NCBI RefSeq assembly: GCF_000622085.1
Contig: NZ_JHWL01000011.1
Coordinates: forward strand, 82,934-146,933
Length of the DNA: 64,000 bases
From: Butyrivibrio proteoclasticus P6B7
Lineage (GTDB): Bacteria > Bacillota > Clostridia > Lachnospirales > Lachnospiraceae
Direction: 5' to 3'
Below, in pieces: positions 1-8,117 of this stretch. Position 1 is the stretch's first letter. Every line of letters begins with the position of its first letter. The notes below the pieces were generated by a model. That model did no database searches and was not told the DNA's origin. It saw only the letters and a program-made list of their open reading frames with translations. The position numbers were made by a program, and so were the translations under genes.

Positions 1-358
1 TGTTCTCTGCAACAAGCTGTGCATCCTTATCAGGCTTCTTGATCTCTTTGATGTCAACAAGAACTTTCTTGTCTGTGAGCTTTGAAAGCTCCTTCTTAGT
101 TACCTCGATCTCAGCGCCGCCCTTACCAATTACTACACCAGGCTTAGCTGTATAAACGATAACCTTAACTCTGTCTGATGCTCTTTCGATCTCGATCTTA
201 GAAACACCAGCTGCGTATAACTTCTTCTTCAGAAATTTTCTGATATTGTAATCTTCTACCAGATTATTAGCGAAATCGCCTGACTCAGCATACCACTTTG
301 AGTCCCAGTCAGCGATAACACCAACTCTGAGGCCATGAGGATTAACTTTCTGTCCCAT
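1..358 (-). CDS. rpsC: 30S ribosomal protein S3, N-terminal part
   Basis: Ribosomal protein S3 sits at the mRNA entry side of the small subunit. The visible reading frame starts with ATG at 358 ([20 protein letters not shown]), which is the typical S3 start, and runs off the left edge of the window, so only about 119 residues are present. The type 2 KH RNA-binding domain is visible, with its GKGG loop ([11 protein letters not shown]). The start follows rplV by 19 bases and is preceded by an AAAGGAGAA ribosome-binding site. It is the eighth gene of the S10 operon as read here. Nothing odd beyond the truncation, which is caused by the window boundary. Confidence 0.97.
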   Translation of the reverse strand, partial: MGQKVNPHGLRVGVIADWDSKWYAESGDFANNLVEDYNIRKFLKKKLYAAGVSKIEIERASDRVKVIVYTAKPGVVIGKGGAEIEVTKKELSKLTDKKVLVDIKEIKKPDKDAQLVAEN

Positions 359-377
359 TTCTAGGTTCTCCTTTCAA

Positions 378-773
378 TTATCTCTCATCCAAAATAACAG
401 TAAGATGGCTCATTCTCTTATTGATTCTGTAAGCTCTACCCTGTGCTCTAGGCTGAATTCTCTTCATGATAGGGCCGTTAGAAGCTGTACACTCAGCAAT
501 ATAGAGATTTGCTCTGTTCATACCCTTGTTGTTCTCTGCGTTAGCTACAGCGCTGTTAAGAAGCTTGTAGATTACGCTTGAAGCATATCTAGGATTGTAT
601 GCAAGGATTGCAAGTGCAGTCTCAACATCCTTTCCTCTGATAGCATCCATAACAAAGCAAGCCTTCTGAACTGGTATTCTTGCGTAAGATAACTTAGCAA
701 AAGGTCTTGTTTCTTTATTCTCGCGATTTCTATCTCTCTTGATTTTTGATCTATGCTTGATCTCCATTTCCAT
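378..773 (-). CDS. rplV: 50S ribosomal protein L22
   Basis: L22 lines the peptide exit tunnel of the large subunit. The 131-residue product carries the family core (AKLSYARIPVQKACFVMDAI) and the conserved C-terminal part rich in arginine (PRAQGRAYRINKRMSHLTV) that forms the tunnel hairpin. The ATG at 773 lies 8 bases after an AGGAGG site; a second in-frame ATG two codons later is a less likely start because it is too far from that site. It lies between rpsS and rpsC in the conserved S10 order. Length is slightly above the usual 110-120 residues because of the basic N-terminal extension. Confidence 0.96.
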   Translation of the reverse strand: MEMEIKHRSKIKRDRNRENKETRPFAKLSYARIPVQKACFVMDAIRGKDVETALAILAYNPRYASSVIYKLLNSAVANAENNKGMNRANLYIAECTASNGPIMKRIQPRAQGRAYRINKRMSHLTVILDER

Positions 774-803
774 GGAATCTTCCTCCTTTCATCGAACAAA
801 TAA

Positions 804-1094
804 TTAGTTTACGCTGCTCTTTCTCTCTGCGGGAGAATTTCCAGCATGTCCTCTGAATGTTCTTGTAGGAACAAACTCACCAAGCTTGTGTCCAACCATA
901 TCTTCAGTAACATATACAGGAATATGCTTTCTTCCGTCATGAACAGCAATTGTGTGTCCAACAAAAGACGGGAAAATTGTAGAACGACGTGACCATGTCT
1001 TAATAATCTGCTTCTGGCCCTCTGCGTTCATAGCATCTATCTTCTTAAGCAGGCTTGCGTCTGCAAAAGGTCCCTTTTTAAGTGATCTAGACAT
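804..1094 (-). CDS. rpsS: 30S ribosomal protein S19
   Basis: S19 is in the head of the small subunit and contacts 16S rRNA and S13. The 96-residue product starts [20 protein letters not shown] and contains the family motif [19 protein letters not shown]. The ATG at 1094 follows AAGGAGG by 6 bases. Its short spacing from rplB upstream and rplV downstream fits one S10 transcript. Confidence 0.97.
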   Translation of the reverse strand: MSRSLKKGPFADASLLKKIDAMNAEGQKQIIKTWSRRSTIFPSFVGHTIAVHDGRKHIPVYVTEDMVGHKLGEFVPTRTFRGHAGNSPAERKSSVN

Positions 1095-1105
1095 TTTATT
1101 CCTCC

Positions 1106-1948
1106 TTATTTGATGGCTTTACCGTTTCTTCTTCTTACGATGAGCTTGTTTGAAGCCTTCTTAGCCTTACGTGTCTTATAACCAAGAGCTGGCTTACCCC
1201 AAGGTGTGCTAGGACCAGAACGTCCGATAGGAGCTCTACCTTCACCACCACCGTGTGGATGGTCGTTAGGGTTCATAACAGAACCACGAACTGTTGGGCG
1301 GATACCCATGTGACGAATTCTTCCGGCTTTACCATAGTTGATAAGGTTGTGATCACCATTACCTACAACACCGATTGTAGCTCTGCACTCGATTGGAACC
1401 ATTCTCATTTCGCCTGAAGGAAGACGAAGTGTTGCGTACTTACCTTCTTTAGCCATGAGCTGTGCAGCATTTCCTGCTGAACGAACCATCTGTCCGCCCT
1501 TTCCAGGATAAAGCTCAATGTTGTGTACATTTTCACCGACAGGAATCTCAGAAAGTGGAAGGCAGTTACCTACACGAACTTCTGCGTTAGCTCCGTTCAT
1601 AACTGTCATACCATCTGTTAATCCGTTAGGTGCAAGGATGTAAGCCTTTGTGCCATCCTCGTACTGAATAAGAGCGATGTTAGCAGATCTGTTTGGATCG
1701 TACTCGATACCAAGAACCTTTGCTGCCATATCATCTTTATTTCTCTTGAAATCAATGATTCTGTACTTAACTCTGCCGCCGCATCCACGATGTCTAACAG
1801 TGATCTTACCCTGGTTGTTACGACCAGCCTTGCTGTTCTTTGAAACAACGAGTGACTTCTCTGGAGTTGACTTTGTAATCTCTGAGAAATCAGATCCAGT
1901 CATGTTTCTTCTGGATGGGGTATATGGGCCGTATTTCTTAATTCCCAT
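1106..1948 (-). CDS. rplB: 50S ribosomal protein L2
   Basis: L2 is a primary 23S rRNA binding protein needed for subunit association and peptidyl transfer. The 280-residue product begins [20 protein letters not shown] and shows the conserved C-terminal signature [19 protein letters not shown] with the essential histidine-rich loop. ATG at 1948 follows an AAGGAG site. A 94-base spacer separates it from rplW; this spacer contains short inverted repeats (gaatcc...ggattc near 1995-2018) of unknown role. Length is normal for the family. Confidence 0.97.
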   Translation of the reverse strand: MGIKKYGPYTPSRRNMTGSDFSEITKSTPEKSLVVSKNSKAGRNNQGKITVRHRGCGGRVKYRIIDFKRNKDDMAAKVLGIEYDPNRSANIALIQYEDGTKAYILAPNGLTDGMTVMNGANAEVRVGNCLPLSEIPVGENVHNIELYPGKGGQMVRSAGNAAQLMAKEGKYATLRLPSGEMRMVPIECRATIGVVGNGDHNLINYGKAGRIRHMGIRPTVRGSVMNPNDHPHGGGEGRAPIGRSGPSTPWGKPALGYKTRKAKKASNKLIVRRRNGKAIK

Positions 1949-2042
1949 GATTATTCTCCTTTTTGTTTATCACGTAACTAATGATTACTCATTTGAATCC
2001 CGGACTCGAATTGGATTCGTACGTATAGTTATTAGTTATAAA

Positions 2043-2342
2043 TTAGAGTCCCTGGAAGATCTCGATATCCTTGCTATCTTCAGTAAGCTGAACAATTGCC
2101 TTCTTAGTCTTAGCTGTGAAGCCGATTGTCATGCCACGTCTCTTCATCTTGCCGTTAGCATTGATTGTGTTTACCTTAGCAACCTTTGCTCCGTCAAACA
2201 TCTTCTCTACAGCTTCCTTGATCTGTGTCTTATTAGCTTCAGGATTAACAAGGAAAGTGTACTTCTTCTCGCTCATGCCAGCCATGCTCTTCTCTGTAAG
2301 AACTGGCTTAAGGATTACGTCATAATACTGTAATGCTGCCAT
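2043..2342 (-). CDS. rplW: 50S ribosomal protein L23
   Basis: L23 sits at the exit tunnel and docks SRP and trigger factor. The 99-residue product starts [21 protein letters not shown] chose the ATG at 2342 rather than the in-frame TTG at 2348: the ATG overlaps the rplD stop codon by one base (TAATG) and lies about 10 bases after AGGAGG, indicating translational coupling with rplD. The family motif [17 protein letters not shown] is present. Confidence 0.96.
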   Translation of the reverse strand: MAALQYYDVILKPVLTEKSMAGMSEKKYTFLVNPEANKTQIKEAVEKMFDGAKVAKVNTINANGKMKRRGMTIGFTAKTKKAIVQLTEDSKDIEIFQGL

Positions 2343-2965
2343 TAGCAATACACCTCCTCAATCTTTGCTACTGCATCCTTTGTAAGGACGAGTGTTCTTG
2401 CGTTTACGATATCATATACATTAAGTGTATTTGTAAGTGTTGTATTTGCCTCAGCAAGGTTTCTTGCAGAAAGAACTACGTTCTTATCATTATCAGCAAG
2501 TACTACAAGAGCCTTACGTGTTGCCTTAAGGTTGTTCATAACCTCAGCAAACTTCTTAGTCTTGATCTCGTCGAACTTAAGCTCATCAACAACGATAAGG
2601 TTGTCATTCTGAACCTTGTCTGTAAGAGCAGACTTAAGAGCAGCTCTCTTCTCCTTCTTATTCATCTTGAAAGAGTAATCTCTTGGAACTGGAGCGAATA
2701 CAACTCCGCCACCCTTCCACTGAGGAGCTCTGATAGAACCCTGTCTTGCGTGACCAGTTCCCTTCTGTCTCCAAGGCTTTCTTCCGCCTCCTGAAACTTC
2801 AGAGCGTGTCTTTGCTTTCTGTGTACCCTGGCGCTTATCAGCGAGCTGCTGAAGAACAGCCATGTGTACGAGATGTTCATTTACTTCAACTCCGAAGATA
2901 GCATCGTTTAAATCGATCTTGCCAACTTCTTTGCCTTCCATATTGTAAACAGATACATTAGCCAT
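2342..2965 (-). CDS. rplD: 50S ribosomal protein L4
   Basis: L4 binds 23S rRNA domain I and lines the tunnel; in many bacteria it also represses its own operon by binding the S10 leader. The 207-residue product starts [20 protein letters not shown] and contains the long tunnel loop ([19 protein letters not shown]), which is diagnostic. ATG at 2965 follows AAAGGAGG. It is coupled to rplW by a TAATG overlap. The structured leader upstream of rpsJ would be its expected regulatory target; that link is inferred from the family, not shown here. Confidence 0.97.
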   Translation of the reverse strand: MANVSVYNMEGKEVGKIDLNDAIFGVEVNEHLVHMAVLQQLADKRQGTQKAKTRSEVSGGGRKPWRQKGTGHARQGSIRAPQWKGGGVVFAPVPRDYSFKMNKKEKRAALKSALTDKVQNDNLIVVDELKFDEIKTKKFAEVMNNLKATRKALVVLADNDKNVVLSARNLAEANTTLTNTLNVYDIVNARTLVLTKDAVAKIEEVYC

Positions 2966-2991
2966 CTGTATGGTCCTCCTTTCGCGTTCTA

Positions 2992-3675
2992 TTAGCCGAT
3001 AACCTTAACGGTTTCCTTGATTGCAACAAGTCCCTTCTTAGGTCCTGGAATAGCGCCCTTAACAAGAATAAGATTCTTGTCAGCATCTACTCTAACAACC
3101 TCAAGATTCTGAACTGTTACCTTTACACTACCCATGTGACCAGGCATTCCCTTACCCTTGAATACGCGGCTAGGATCTGAACTTGAACCATTAGAACCCT
3201 GATGACGGTGGAACTTAGAACCGTGTGCCATAGGTCCTCTGTGCTGACCATTCTTCTTAATAGCACCCTGGAATCCTTTTCCCTTAGAAACAGCTGTTGC
3301 ATCAATCTTATCGCCTTCTGCGAAGATATCAGCCTTAATCTCTGCACCAAGTGCATACTCAGCAGCATTCTCGAACTTGAACTCTCTTACATATCTCTTG
3401 CAAGAAACTCCAGCCTTCTTGAAATGTCCCTGCTCAGCCTTTGTAGCTCCATGACGGTGATAGATTGTCTTGCTTCCGCTCTTGTCCTTGTTAACAGTCT
3501 TTTCCTTCTTGTCAACAAATCCAACCTGAACAGCGCTGTAACCATCATTCTCAACTGTCTTAATCTGTGTTACTACGCATGGTCCTGCCTGAAGAACAGT
3601 TACAGGAACCAGTGATCCATCTTCCTTGAAGATCTGGGTCATTCCGACCTTAGTAGCTAAAATAGCCTTCTTCAT
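2992..3675 (-). CDS. rplC: 50S ribosomal protein L3
   Basis: L3 is an early assembly protein close to the peptidyl transferase centre. The 227-residue product starts [20 protein letters not shown], the standard L3 start, and contains the extended loop segment with [23 protein letters not shown] at 3675 follows AAGGAGG. The gene is separated from rpsJ by an unusually long 162-base spacer but by only 26 bases from rplD. Confidence 0.97.
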   Translation of the reverse strand: MKKAILATKVGMTQIFKEDGSLVPVTVLQAGPCVVTQIKTVENDGYSAVQVGFVDKKEKTVNKDKSGSKTIYHRHGATKAEQGHFKKAGVSCKRYVREFKFENAAEYALGAEIKADIFAEGDKIDATAVSKGKGFQGAIKKNGQHRGPMAHGSKFHRHQGSNGSSSDPSRVFKGKGMPGHMGSVKVTVQNLEVVRVDADKNLILVKGAIPGPKKGLVAIKETVKVIG

Positions 3676-3837
3676 GATTTTACCTCCTTATTACGTCTAC
3701 AGCGGATGCTTACTTCATTCGCAATGTCGCTTCAATTGTCTGCAACGTTTAGACAATTCTCCAGTTATCACGGCATCATGCGTCTCGCATCATACTAGTA
3801 GAGGTCTTAAACTATGTTACTTTATTATCATGATGAA
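3676..3837 (-). other. Structured spacer between rpsJ and rplC
   Basis: This 162-base gap inside the S10 operon has no gene. On the transcribed strand it can form small hairpins: attgtct at 3738-ish with agacaat (7 pairs) and atgcg-tct-cgcat near 3779-3791 (5 pairs). No run of T follows either hairpin and no good promoter was found, so a regulatory or processing role within the transcript is possible but unproven. Confidence 0.35.
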
Positions 3838-4149
3838 TTATTTCATCTTGATATTGATATTTACACCTGCTGGCATCTCGAGTCTCTGAAGAGCCTCAAC
3901 TGTCTTTGATGTAGGTGTGATGATATCGATAAGTCTCTTGTGTGTTCTCTGCTCGAACTGCTCTCTAGAATCCTTATACTTGTGAACCGCTCTAAGAATT
4001 GTAACAACTTCCTTTTTAGTAGGAAGAGGTACTGGTCCACTTACCTGAGAACCGTTCTTCTTGACTGTCTCGATAATCTTCTTAGCTGATGCATCAACAA
4101 GCTGATGATCATAAGCTTTAAGTGTAATTCTCATTACCTGATTTGCCAT
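3838..4149 (-). CDS. rpsJ: 30S ribosomal protein S10
   Basis: S10 is in the small-subunit head and also pairs with NusB in antitermination complexes. The 103-residue product starts [20 protein letters not shown] and contains the RTHKRLIDI motif of the family. ATG at 4149 follows AAAGGAGGCG with a somewhat long spacer. It is the first gene of the S10 operon, preceded by a structured leader of about 280 bases and a clear promoter. Confidence 0.97.
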   Translation of the reverse strand: MANQVMRITLKAYDHQLVDASAKKIIETVKKNGSQVSGPVPLPTKKEVVTILRAVHKYKDSREQFEQRTHKRLIDIITPTSKTVEALQRLEMPAGVNINIKMK

Positions 4150-4427
4150 AAAAAAAGTCGCCTCCTTTTCGCACTTTTATGAATAAGTACGACAAGCGGT
4201 GACTGTACACTCTCCCGTGTGTGTCCTGAACTTCAACTCAAAGTAAAGCCCATGGATATCCTACACGTCGTTTCTGCCTTGGGTTAGTCGGCAGACTTCA
4301 ATTTACTGTACAGTGACTTGTCGTCAGTTTAGTCGGCCTTAAAGGCCTCTAGACATTCGCTCCACGGAAAACCTGCTTAACTGGATAAAGCAGCAACCTC
4401 ACGCTTCATAGCTATCATGTCACAGCG
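4150..4427 (-). promoter_or_regulatory. rpsJ: Structured 5' leader of the S10 operon (candidate L4-type autoregulatory leader)
   Basis: The transcript from the promoter at 4434-4462 would carry about 280 untranslated bases before rpsJ. They contain a long-range stem: CGACAAG at 4190-4196 pairs with CTTGTCG at 4317-4323, and ACTGTACA at 4202-4209 pairs with TGTACAGT at 4307-4314, with a small internal loop. Inside lies a second hairpin, tctgcc (4273-4278) with ggcaga (4290-4295). L4 is known to regulate S10 operons through leaders of this kind in several bacteria. That this leader binds L4 is inference from position and fold; no T-tract terminator is obvious, so control could be translational. 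Confidence 0.6.
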
Positions 4428-4433
4428 TTTGTT

Positions 4434-4462
4434 AGTATAAAGCATTTTTATTTGTTATGCAA
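4434..4462 (-). promoter_or_regulatory. rpsJ: Promoter of the S10 operon
   Basis: Read on the minus strand: TTGCAT (4457-4462), a spacer of exactly 17 bases, then TATACT (4434-4439), a good sigma-A match (4/6 and 5/6). The predicted start is near 4427. One copy of the AAAAGAGCT word (4462-4470) abuts the -35 box. The remaining 4471-4728, up to the divergent methyltransferase gene, is AT-rich and has several TATAAT-like boxes on the plus strand (4593-4598, 4612-4617), none with a convincing -35. Confidence 0.75.
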
Positions 4463-4728
4463 GCTCTTTTTGAAAATTAATCACTTTTTTCCTAAAATGC
4501 ACCTTTTACGACTGTTTTTCTTGATCTATTTTAATCTATTTGTCTTTTGACATGACTAAAAAACGTATTTAGTAGTAGAATATCTCCTTGGCTATAATTC
4601 ACTATATCTTTTATAATAGAAATGGTGATTTAATAGCAGACCCACTGATACTATCACATCAGAATTCAAATATCTATTATATGAATATAAACAATTATTA
4701 ACTCTTTATTATAGGAAGGAATACATTT

Positions 4729-5592
4729 ATGTGGATTGCAGATGGATGGAAAGACTACGAAGTAATTGATACTTCCAGCGGAGAGAAGCTTGAGCGCTGG
4801 GGAGATTATCTTCTCGTTCGTCCAGACCCTCAGGTTATTTGGAACACAGATAAGAAGCACTATGGCTGGAAGAAGTTCAACGGCCATTATCATAGAAGCA
4901 ATAAAGGCGGCGGTGAGTGGGAGTTCAAGAACCTCCCAGAGGAATGGTCCATAAATTACAAGGATCTTACCTTCAACCTCAAGCCCTTTAGCTTTAAGCA
5001 TACAGGTCTTTTTCCTGAACAGGCAACTAACTGGGACTGGTTCTCTAAATTAATTAAGGATGCAAACCGTCCAATAAGCGTTCTTAACCTGTTTGCATAC
5101 ACAGGCGGAGCAACAGTTTCAGCCGCTAAGGCCGGTGCCAGTGTAGCACACGTTGATGCCTCCAAGGGTATGGTTACCTGGGCAAAAGAGAATGCGGCTT
5201 CCTCCGGACTTGCTGATGCACCTATCAGATATCTGGTTGATGACTGCGTCAAATTCGTAGAAAGAGAAATCAGACGTGGACACAAATACGATGCCATCAT
5301 CATGGATCCTCCTTCATATGGAAGAGGTCCTAAGGGCGAGATATGGAAGATTGAAGACTCTGTATTCCCATTTATACAGCTTACATCTCAGCTTCTTTCA
5401 GATAATCCACTGTTCTTCCTGATCAACTCCTATACAACCGGTTTACAGCCCGCTGTATTGTCTTATATGCTTCATACGGTTCTGGATCCTATCCACAAGG
5501 GCCGAATTGAGGCAGAGGAAATCGGATTACCCGTTAAATCAAATGATCTTGTGCTTCCATGTGGAGCAAGCGGAAGATGGGTTGCTATTTAA
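4729..5592 (+). CDS. Class I SAM-dependent methyltransferase, RlmI/RlmK-like
   Basis: The 287-residue product carries a Rossmann-type methyltransferase domain: the SAM-binding motif LNLFAYTGGATVSAAKAGA (about residues 121-139), the acidic strand end AHVDASKGM, and the catalytic-type motif DPPSYGRG near 195. This DPPxF/Y form is that of rRNA cytosine methyltransferases such as RlmI, but the N-terminal PUA domain of RlmI is missing and the protein is about 100 residues shorter. Substrate is therefore unknown; a 23S rRNA target is a guess. The start ATG follows AGGAAGGAA. It is divergent from the S10 operon and ends in its own terminator. Confidence 0.85.
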   Translation: MWIADGWKDYEVIDTSSGEKLERWGDYLLVRPDPQVIWNTDKKHYGWKKFNGHYHRSNKGGGEWEFKNLPEEWSINYKDLTFNLKPFSFKHTGLFPEQATNWDWFSKLIKDANRPISVLNLFAYTGGATVSAAKAGASVAHVDASKGMVTWAKENAASSGLADAPIRYLVDDCVKFVEREIRRGHKYDAIIMDPPSYGRGPKGEIWKIEDSVFPFIQLTSQLLSDNPLFFLINSYTTGLQPAVLSYMLHTVLDPIHKGRIEAEEIGLPVKSNDLVLPCGASGRWVAI

Positions 5593-5606
5593 CCCATCTT
5601 TTTTCT
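5576..5606 (+). terminator. Intrinsic terminator overlapping a stop codon
   Basis: GATGGGTT (5576-5583) pairs with AACCCATC (5591-5598) around a 7-base loop and is followed by TTTTTT. The TAA stop of the methyltransferase (5590-5592) lies within the 3' arm, so the terminator is built into the last codons of the gene. Confidence 0.85.
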
Positions 5607-5689
5607 TAGAATCTTAATATTTAGTTCACATAACCTTTAAGACATGCTGATATACTAACTATGAGACTAGAAGAAAGGGAGAAAGATCT

Positions 5690-6430
5690 ATGGCATCAAA
5701 TAAGGTAGATTATTCAGATATGGATTTTTCCGATTTAATAGAAGATGTGGAAGAAAATGTTTTTGACACCACAGCAGGCGAAGTAGAAAACGTATTAAAG
5801 CTGATGGACAAGGCCAAAGAGTTCAGGATCCTTATGATGAAGTATGATTGTGCTTTGTCTGAGGTAAGAACCAAGCTTGATGTATTAAATAAAGAACTGT
5901 CCCTTCGAAACAACCGTAATCCTTTTGAATCAATCAAGATGAGAATCAAGACTCCTGTCAGCATCTACAATAAGCTGAAGGATAAGAACGTTGACTTTAC
6001 TATTGAGAACATCAATGACCACATTTCCGACATCGCTGGAATTCGAGTTGTATGTTCTTTTGTGGATGATATTTATATGCTGGCCGATTGTCTGGCCAAC
6101 CAGGACGATATTACAGTTCTTCAGAAGAAGGATTATATTAAAGAGCCCAAGAAGAGTGGATATAGAAGCCTTCACTTGATCATTCAGGTTCCAATTTTCC
6201 TTACTCAGGAAAAAGAATATATGAAGGTAGAGGTTCAGTTCAGAACCATCGCCATGGATTTCTGGGCAAGTCTTGAGCACAAGATGAAATATAAAAAGAA
6301 CATTGAAAATCAGGATGTGATCTCTGACGATCTTAAGTTCAGCGCAGACCTGATCAATCAGTTAGATCTTCGAATGCAGCAAATCCGAGAAAAGATTGAT
6401 GCCGGCGAAGATGCAGATACAATTGAATAA
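5690..6430 (+). CDS. Small alarmone synthetase, RelQ/YjbM-type (p)ppGpp synthase
   Basis: This 246-residue protein is a stand-alone RelA/SpoT synthetase domain that transfers pyrophosphate from ATP to GDP or GTP. Visible motifs are RIKTPVSIYNKLK (85-97), DIAGIRVVCSF (114-124), EPKKSGYRSLHLI (152-164) with the substrate-binding lysine, serine and tyrosine, and VEVQFRTIAMDFWASLEHK (180-198) with the catalytic glutamate. No HD hydrolase and no TGS or ACT domain is present, so it cannot hydrolyse the alarmone by itself. The first 75 residues are acidic and helical. ATG follows AGAAAGGGAG. It is a single-gene unit between two terminators. Confidence 0.93.
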   Translation: MASNKVDYSDMDFSDLIEDVEENVFDTTAGEVENVLKLMDKAKEFRILMMKYDCALSEVRTKLDVLNKELSLRNNRNPFESIKMRIKTPVSIYNKLKDKNVDFTIENINDHISDIAGIRVVCSFVDDIYMLADCLANQDDITVLQKKDYIKEPKKSGYRSLHLIIQVPIFLTQEKEYMKVEVQFRTIAMDFWASLEHKMKYKKNIENQDVISDDLKFSADLINQLDLRMQQIREKIDAGEDADTIE

Positions 6431-6442
6431 TTCACAAAACAA

Positions 6443-6474
6443 TTTCGGGTAGTAACAATCGTTACTACCCGAAA
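6443..6474. terminator. Perfect 14-bp hairpin between convergent genes
   Basis: TTTCGGGTAGTAAC (6443-6456) and GTTACTACCCGAAA (6461-6474) form a perfect 14-bp stem with a 4-base loop, between the 3' ends of the alarmone synthetase (+) and the BTAD regulator (-). Neither side has a real T tract, so it may stop transcription only weakly or protect mRNA 3' ends. Confidence 0.6.
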
Positions 6475-6504
6475 CCCCTCATAATATAAAACCAACCCCT
6501 TATT

Positions 6505-7737
6505 CTATTTCGCCTCGGCTAACCTTTCTGGTAAGTCCGCGAGTGAAACCACACTATATTCGAGTTCTGTTCTTGGACCAGCCAGGAATTTGAGCTTATT
6601 CAGAACTCTTCTGTAAACTACTTTACAGCTTTCCTTACTTGTTCCCACAAGAAGTAATAAATACTGAGATGAAGAATACTTACAATAGGTATCTCCCTGT
6701 CTCAATGTATTGGAAATAGCTTCCTGAAGAAATCTGCTCTTATTCTCGAGCTTAACAGGATTAGCTATTCTTTTTCCCTCATAATCCACGAGAGTAAGTA
6801 GCATCATATAAACAGACTGGCCTGTTCTCTCCATATTCCTGCTAAGAATATGATAAGCATCGATAAAGCTTGGATATGAGCAGTCATAAGCTCTTCCCAA
6901 TTCCTTCTCGATTGCTCCCCTTCTTTCAATGATGTCATCTCTGATTTGAAGGATCTTACCTGGTGTATCTGAAACCTGTCTGCTCATCTTGTCATAACAT
7001 TCAAGAAGCTCAGGACTTGGTGTTACTCCAAGCTCATCTGTGTAGTACCTTAAGGTCTCATCGTACTTGGCGTATGCATCCTTGTACATATCCATGCAGA
7101 TAAGTGCGTTGATCTCGCCAATCTGCCACTCATCATCAGGATAAAGAGCTGCTGCCTTTCTATATACCTTATGCATCTGAGCAAAGTCTTTTTTCTCATA
7201 ATAGAATTTACCCAGCGCATCTACACATTCTGAATACATCTTCTGAAGCTGAACGCTTCTAATAATAACCCATTCCTGAGTTGAAAGCTCTGGGAGAAGC
7301 TCTGACTTATAAATCTCGAAGGCAGCCTTATAATAAGTAACTGCTTCCTCAAAATCATTGCAATCTCTTGCTTTCTCAACATTGCTTATAAAAGATACAG
7401 CATCTGATTCGATATCTACGTTCTCATCGGTGTAAAAGATACCGTCTCTGTTCACTATGTATTCGTAGTCAGGAAGTCCTGACTTTTTAAGCTGCTTGTG
7501 CATCTGATAGATAAGATTATTAAAGCTGTTACTGATGTTGGACTGCTCTTCTCTATCGTAAAGGATATTTATAAGATTATCCTTCTGAATTCCGTATTCG
7601 CCGCACAACCAAACTATCTCAAGAAGCTGAACATACTTGGCTGTCTTATTCTTGCCAACCGATATGTTCCTGCCTTCAAAAGATATTGCAAATCCGCCAA
7701 ACATTTGCACTTGAAGTTTGATTTTCCCCTCTGCCAT
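6505..7737 (-). CDS. BTAD-family transcriptional regulator with a degenerate GGDEF-like C-terminal domain
   Basis: The 410-residue product has three parts. Residues 5-105 resemble the winged-helix DNA-binding domain of SARP/AfsR-type regulators (QVQMFGGFAISFEGRNI at the start). Residues 110-260 are the helical BTAD region with TPR-like repeats (EEAVTYYKAAFEIYKSELLP; DEWQIGEINALICMDMYKDA). Residues 290-395 look like a GGDEF fold that has lost its signature: FLQEAISNTLRQGDTYCKYS followed by SSQYLLLLVG where R.GGDEF would be. It is therefore unlikely to make c-di-GMP and may sense a ligand instead. It follows the cysteine-rich small gene by 10 bases. Target genes are unknown. Confidence 0.8.
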   Translation of the reverse strand: MAEGKIKLQVQMFGGFAISFEGRNISVGKNKTAKYVQLLEIVWLCGEYGIQKDNLINILYDREEQSNISNSFNNLIYQMHKQLKKSGLPDYEYIVNRDGIFYTDENVDIESDAVSFISNVEKARDCNDFEEAVTYYKAAFEIYKSELLPELSTQEWVIIRSVQLQKMYSECVDALGKFYYEKKDFAQMHKVYRKAAALYPDDEWQIGEINALICMDMYKDAYAKYDETLRYYTDELGVTPSPELLECYDKMSRQVSDTPGKILQIRDDIIERRGAIEKELGRAYDCSYPSFIDAYHILSRNMERTGQSVYMMLLTLVDYEGKRIANPVKLENKSRFLQEAISNTLRQGDTYCKYSSSQYLLLLVGTSKESCKVVYRRVLNKLKFLAGPRTELEYSVVSLADLPERLAEAK

Positions 7738-7747
7738 AAAACCACCC

Positions 7748-7966
7748 TTATTTTAGAACTGCTTCTTCCTTTTTGTTTCCTACGTAGTTGCAAATACTGT
7801 AGCCTCCAAGATTATCCGTTTCACCGGCTTTTCTGAAGTTGGACCATTTGCAACACCAGCATTCTCTCATTGGAACAAGGGCCCCGTTATCAGGTTCAAA
7901 ATGTTCGCAGCAGTGGCTCTCATTGACAATCAATAATCCGTTTTCATCGTATGCAAGATTTTTCAT
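7748..7966 (-). CDS. Cysteine-rich small protein of unknown function
   Basis: A 72-residue protein with seven cysteines in clusters: HCCEHF near residue 18, ECWCCKW near 35 and ICNY near 58. This spacing suggests metal or Fe-S binding, but I do not recognise a named family. The ATG at 7966 follows GAGGGGGTAAA closely, a good ribosome-binding site, which supports a real gene. It is the first gene of a two-gene unit with the BTAD regulator. The 151 bases upstream (7967-8117) are AT-rich with no convincing promoter. Confidence 0.7.
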   Translation of the reverse strand: MKNLAYDENGLLIVNESHCCEHFEPDNGALVPMRECWCCKWSNFRKAGETDNLGGYSICNYVGNKKEEAVLK

Positions 7967-8117
7967 TTTACCCCCTCAAAATCTCGTACCGTGTTTCCAT
8001 GTTAAATATATCATGGTAAAAGAACATAAATTATCAATATGTCGTGAAATAAACTTTTTTTGTCGCGGTTTGCATTTTGTAATTAATATTCAGTTGTATA
8101 GTTCTTTTAAAAAGACA

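Noticed and set aside
1990..2030. tRNA-like sequence with GAATCC and GGATTC
   Set aside because: No cloverleaf, no GGTTCGAATCC T-arm and no acceptor stem could be built.
1677..2333. 218-codon open frame on the + strand across rplB and rplW
   Set aside because: It is antisense to two certain ribosomal genes, has no ribosome-binding site and no family features.
6443..6474. Operator site for the BTAD regulator
   Set aside because: The 14-bp stem lies between two 3' ends, far from any promoter, so a 3'-end structure is more likely.
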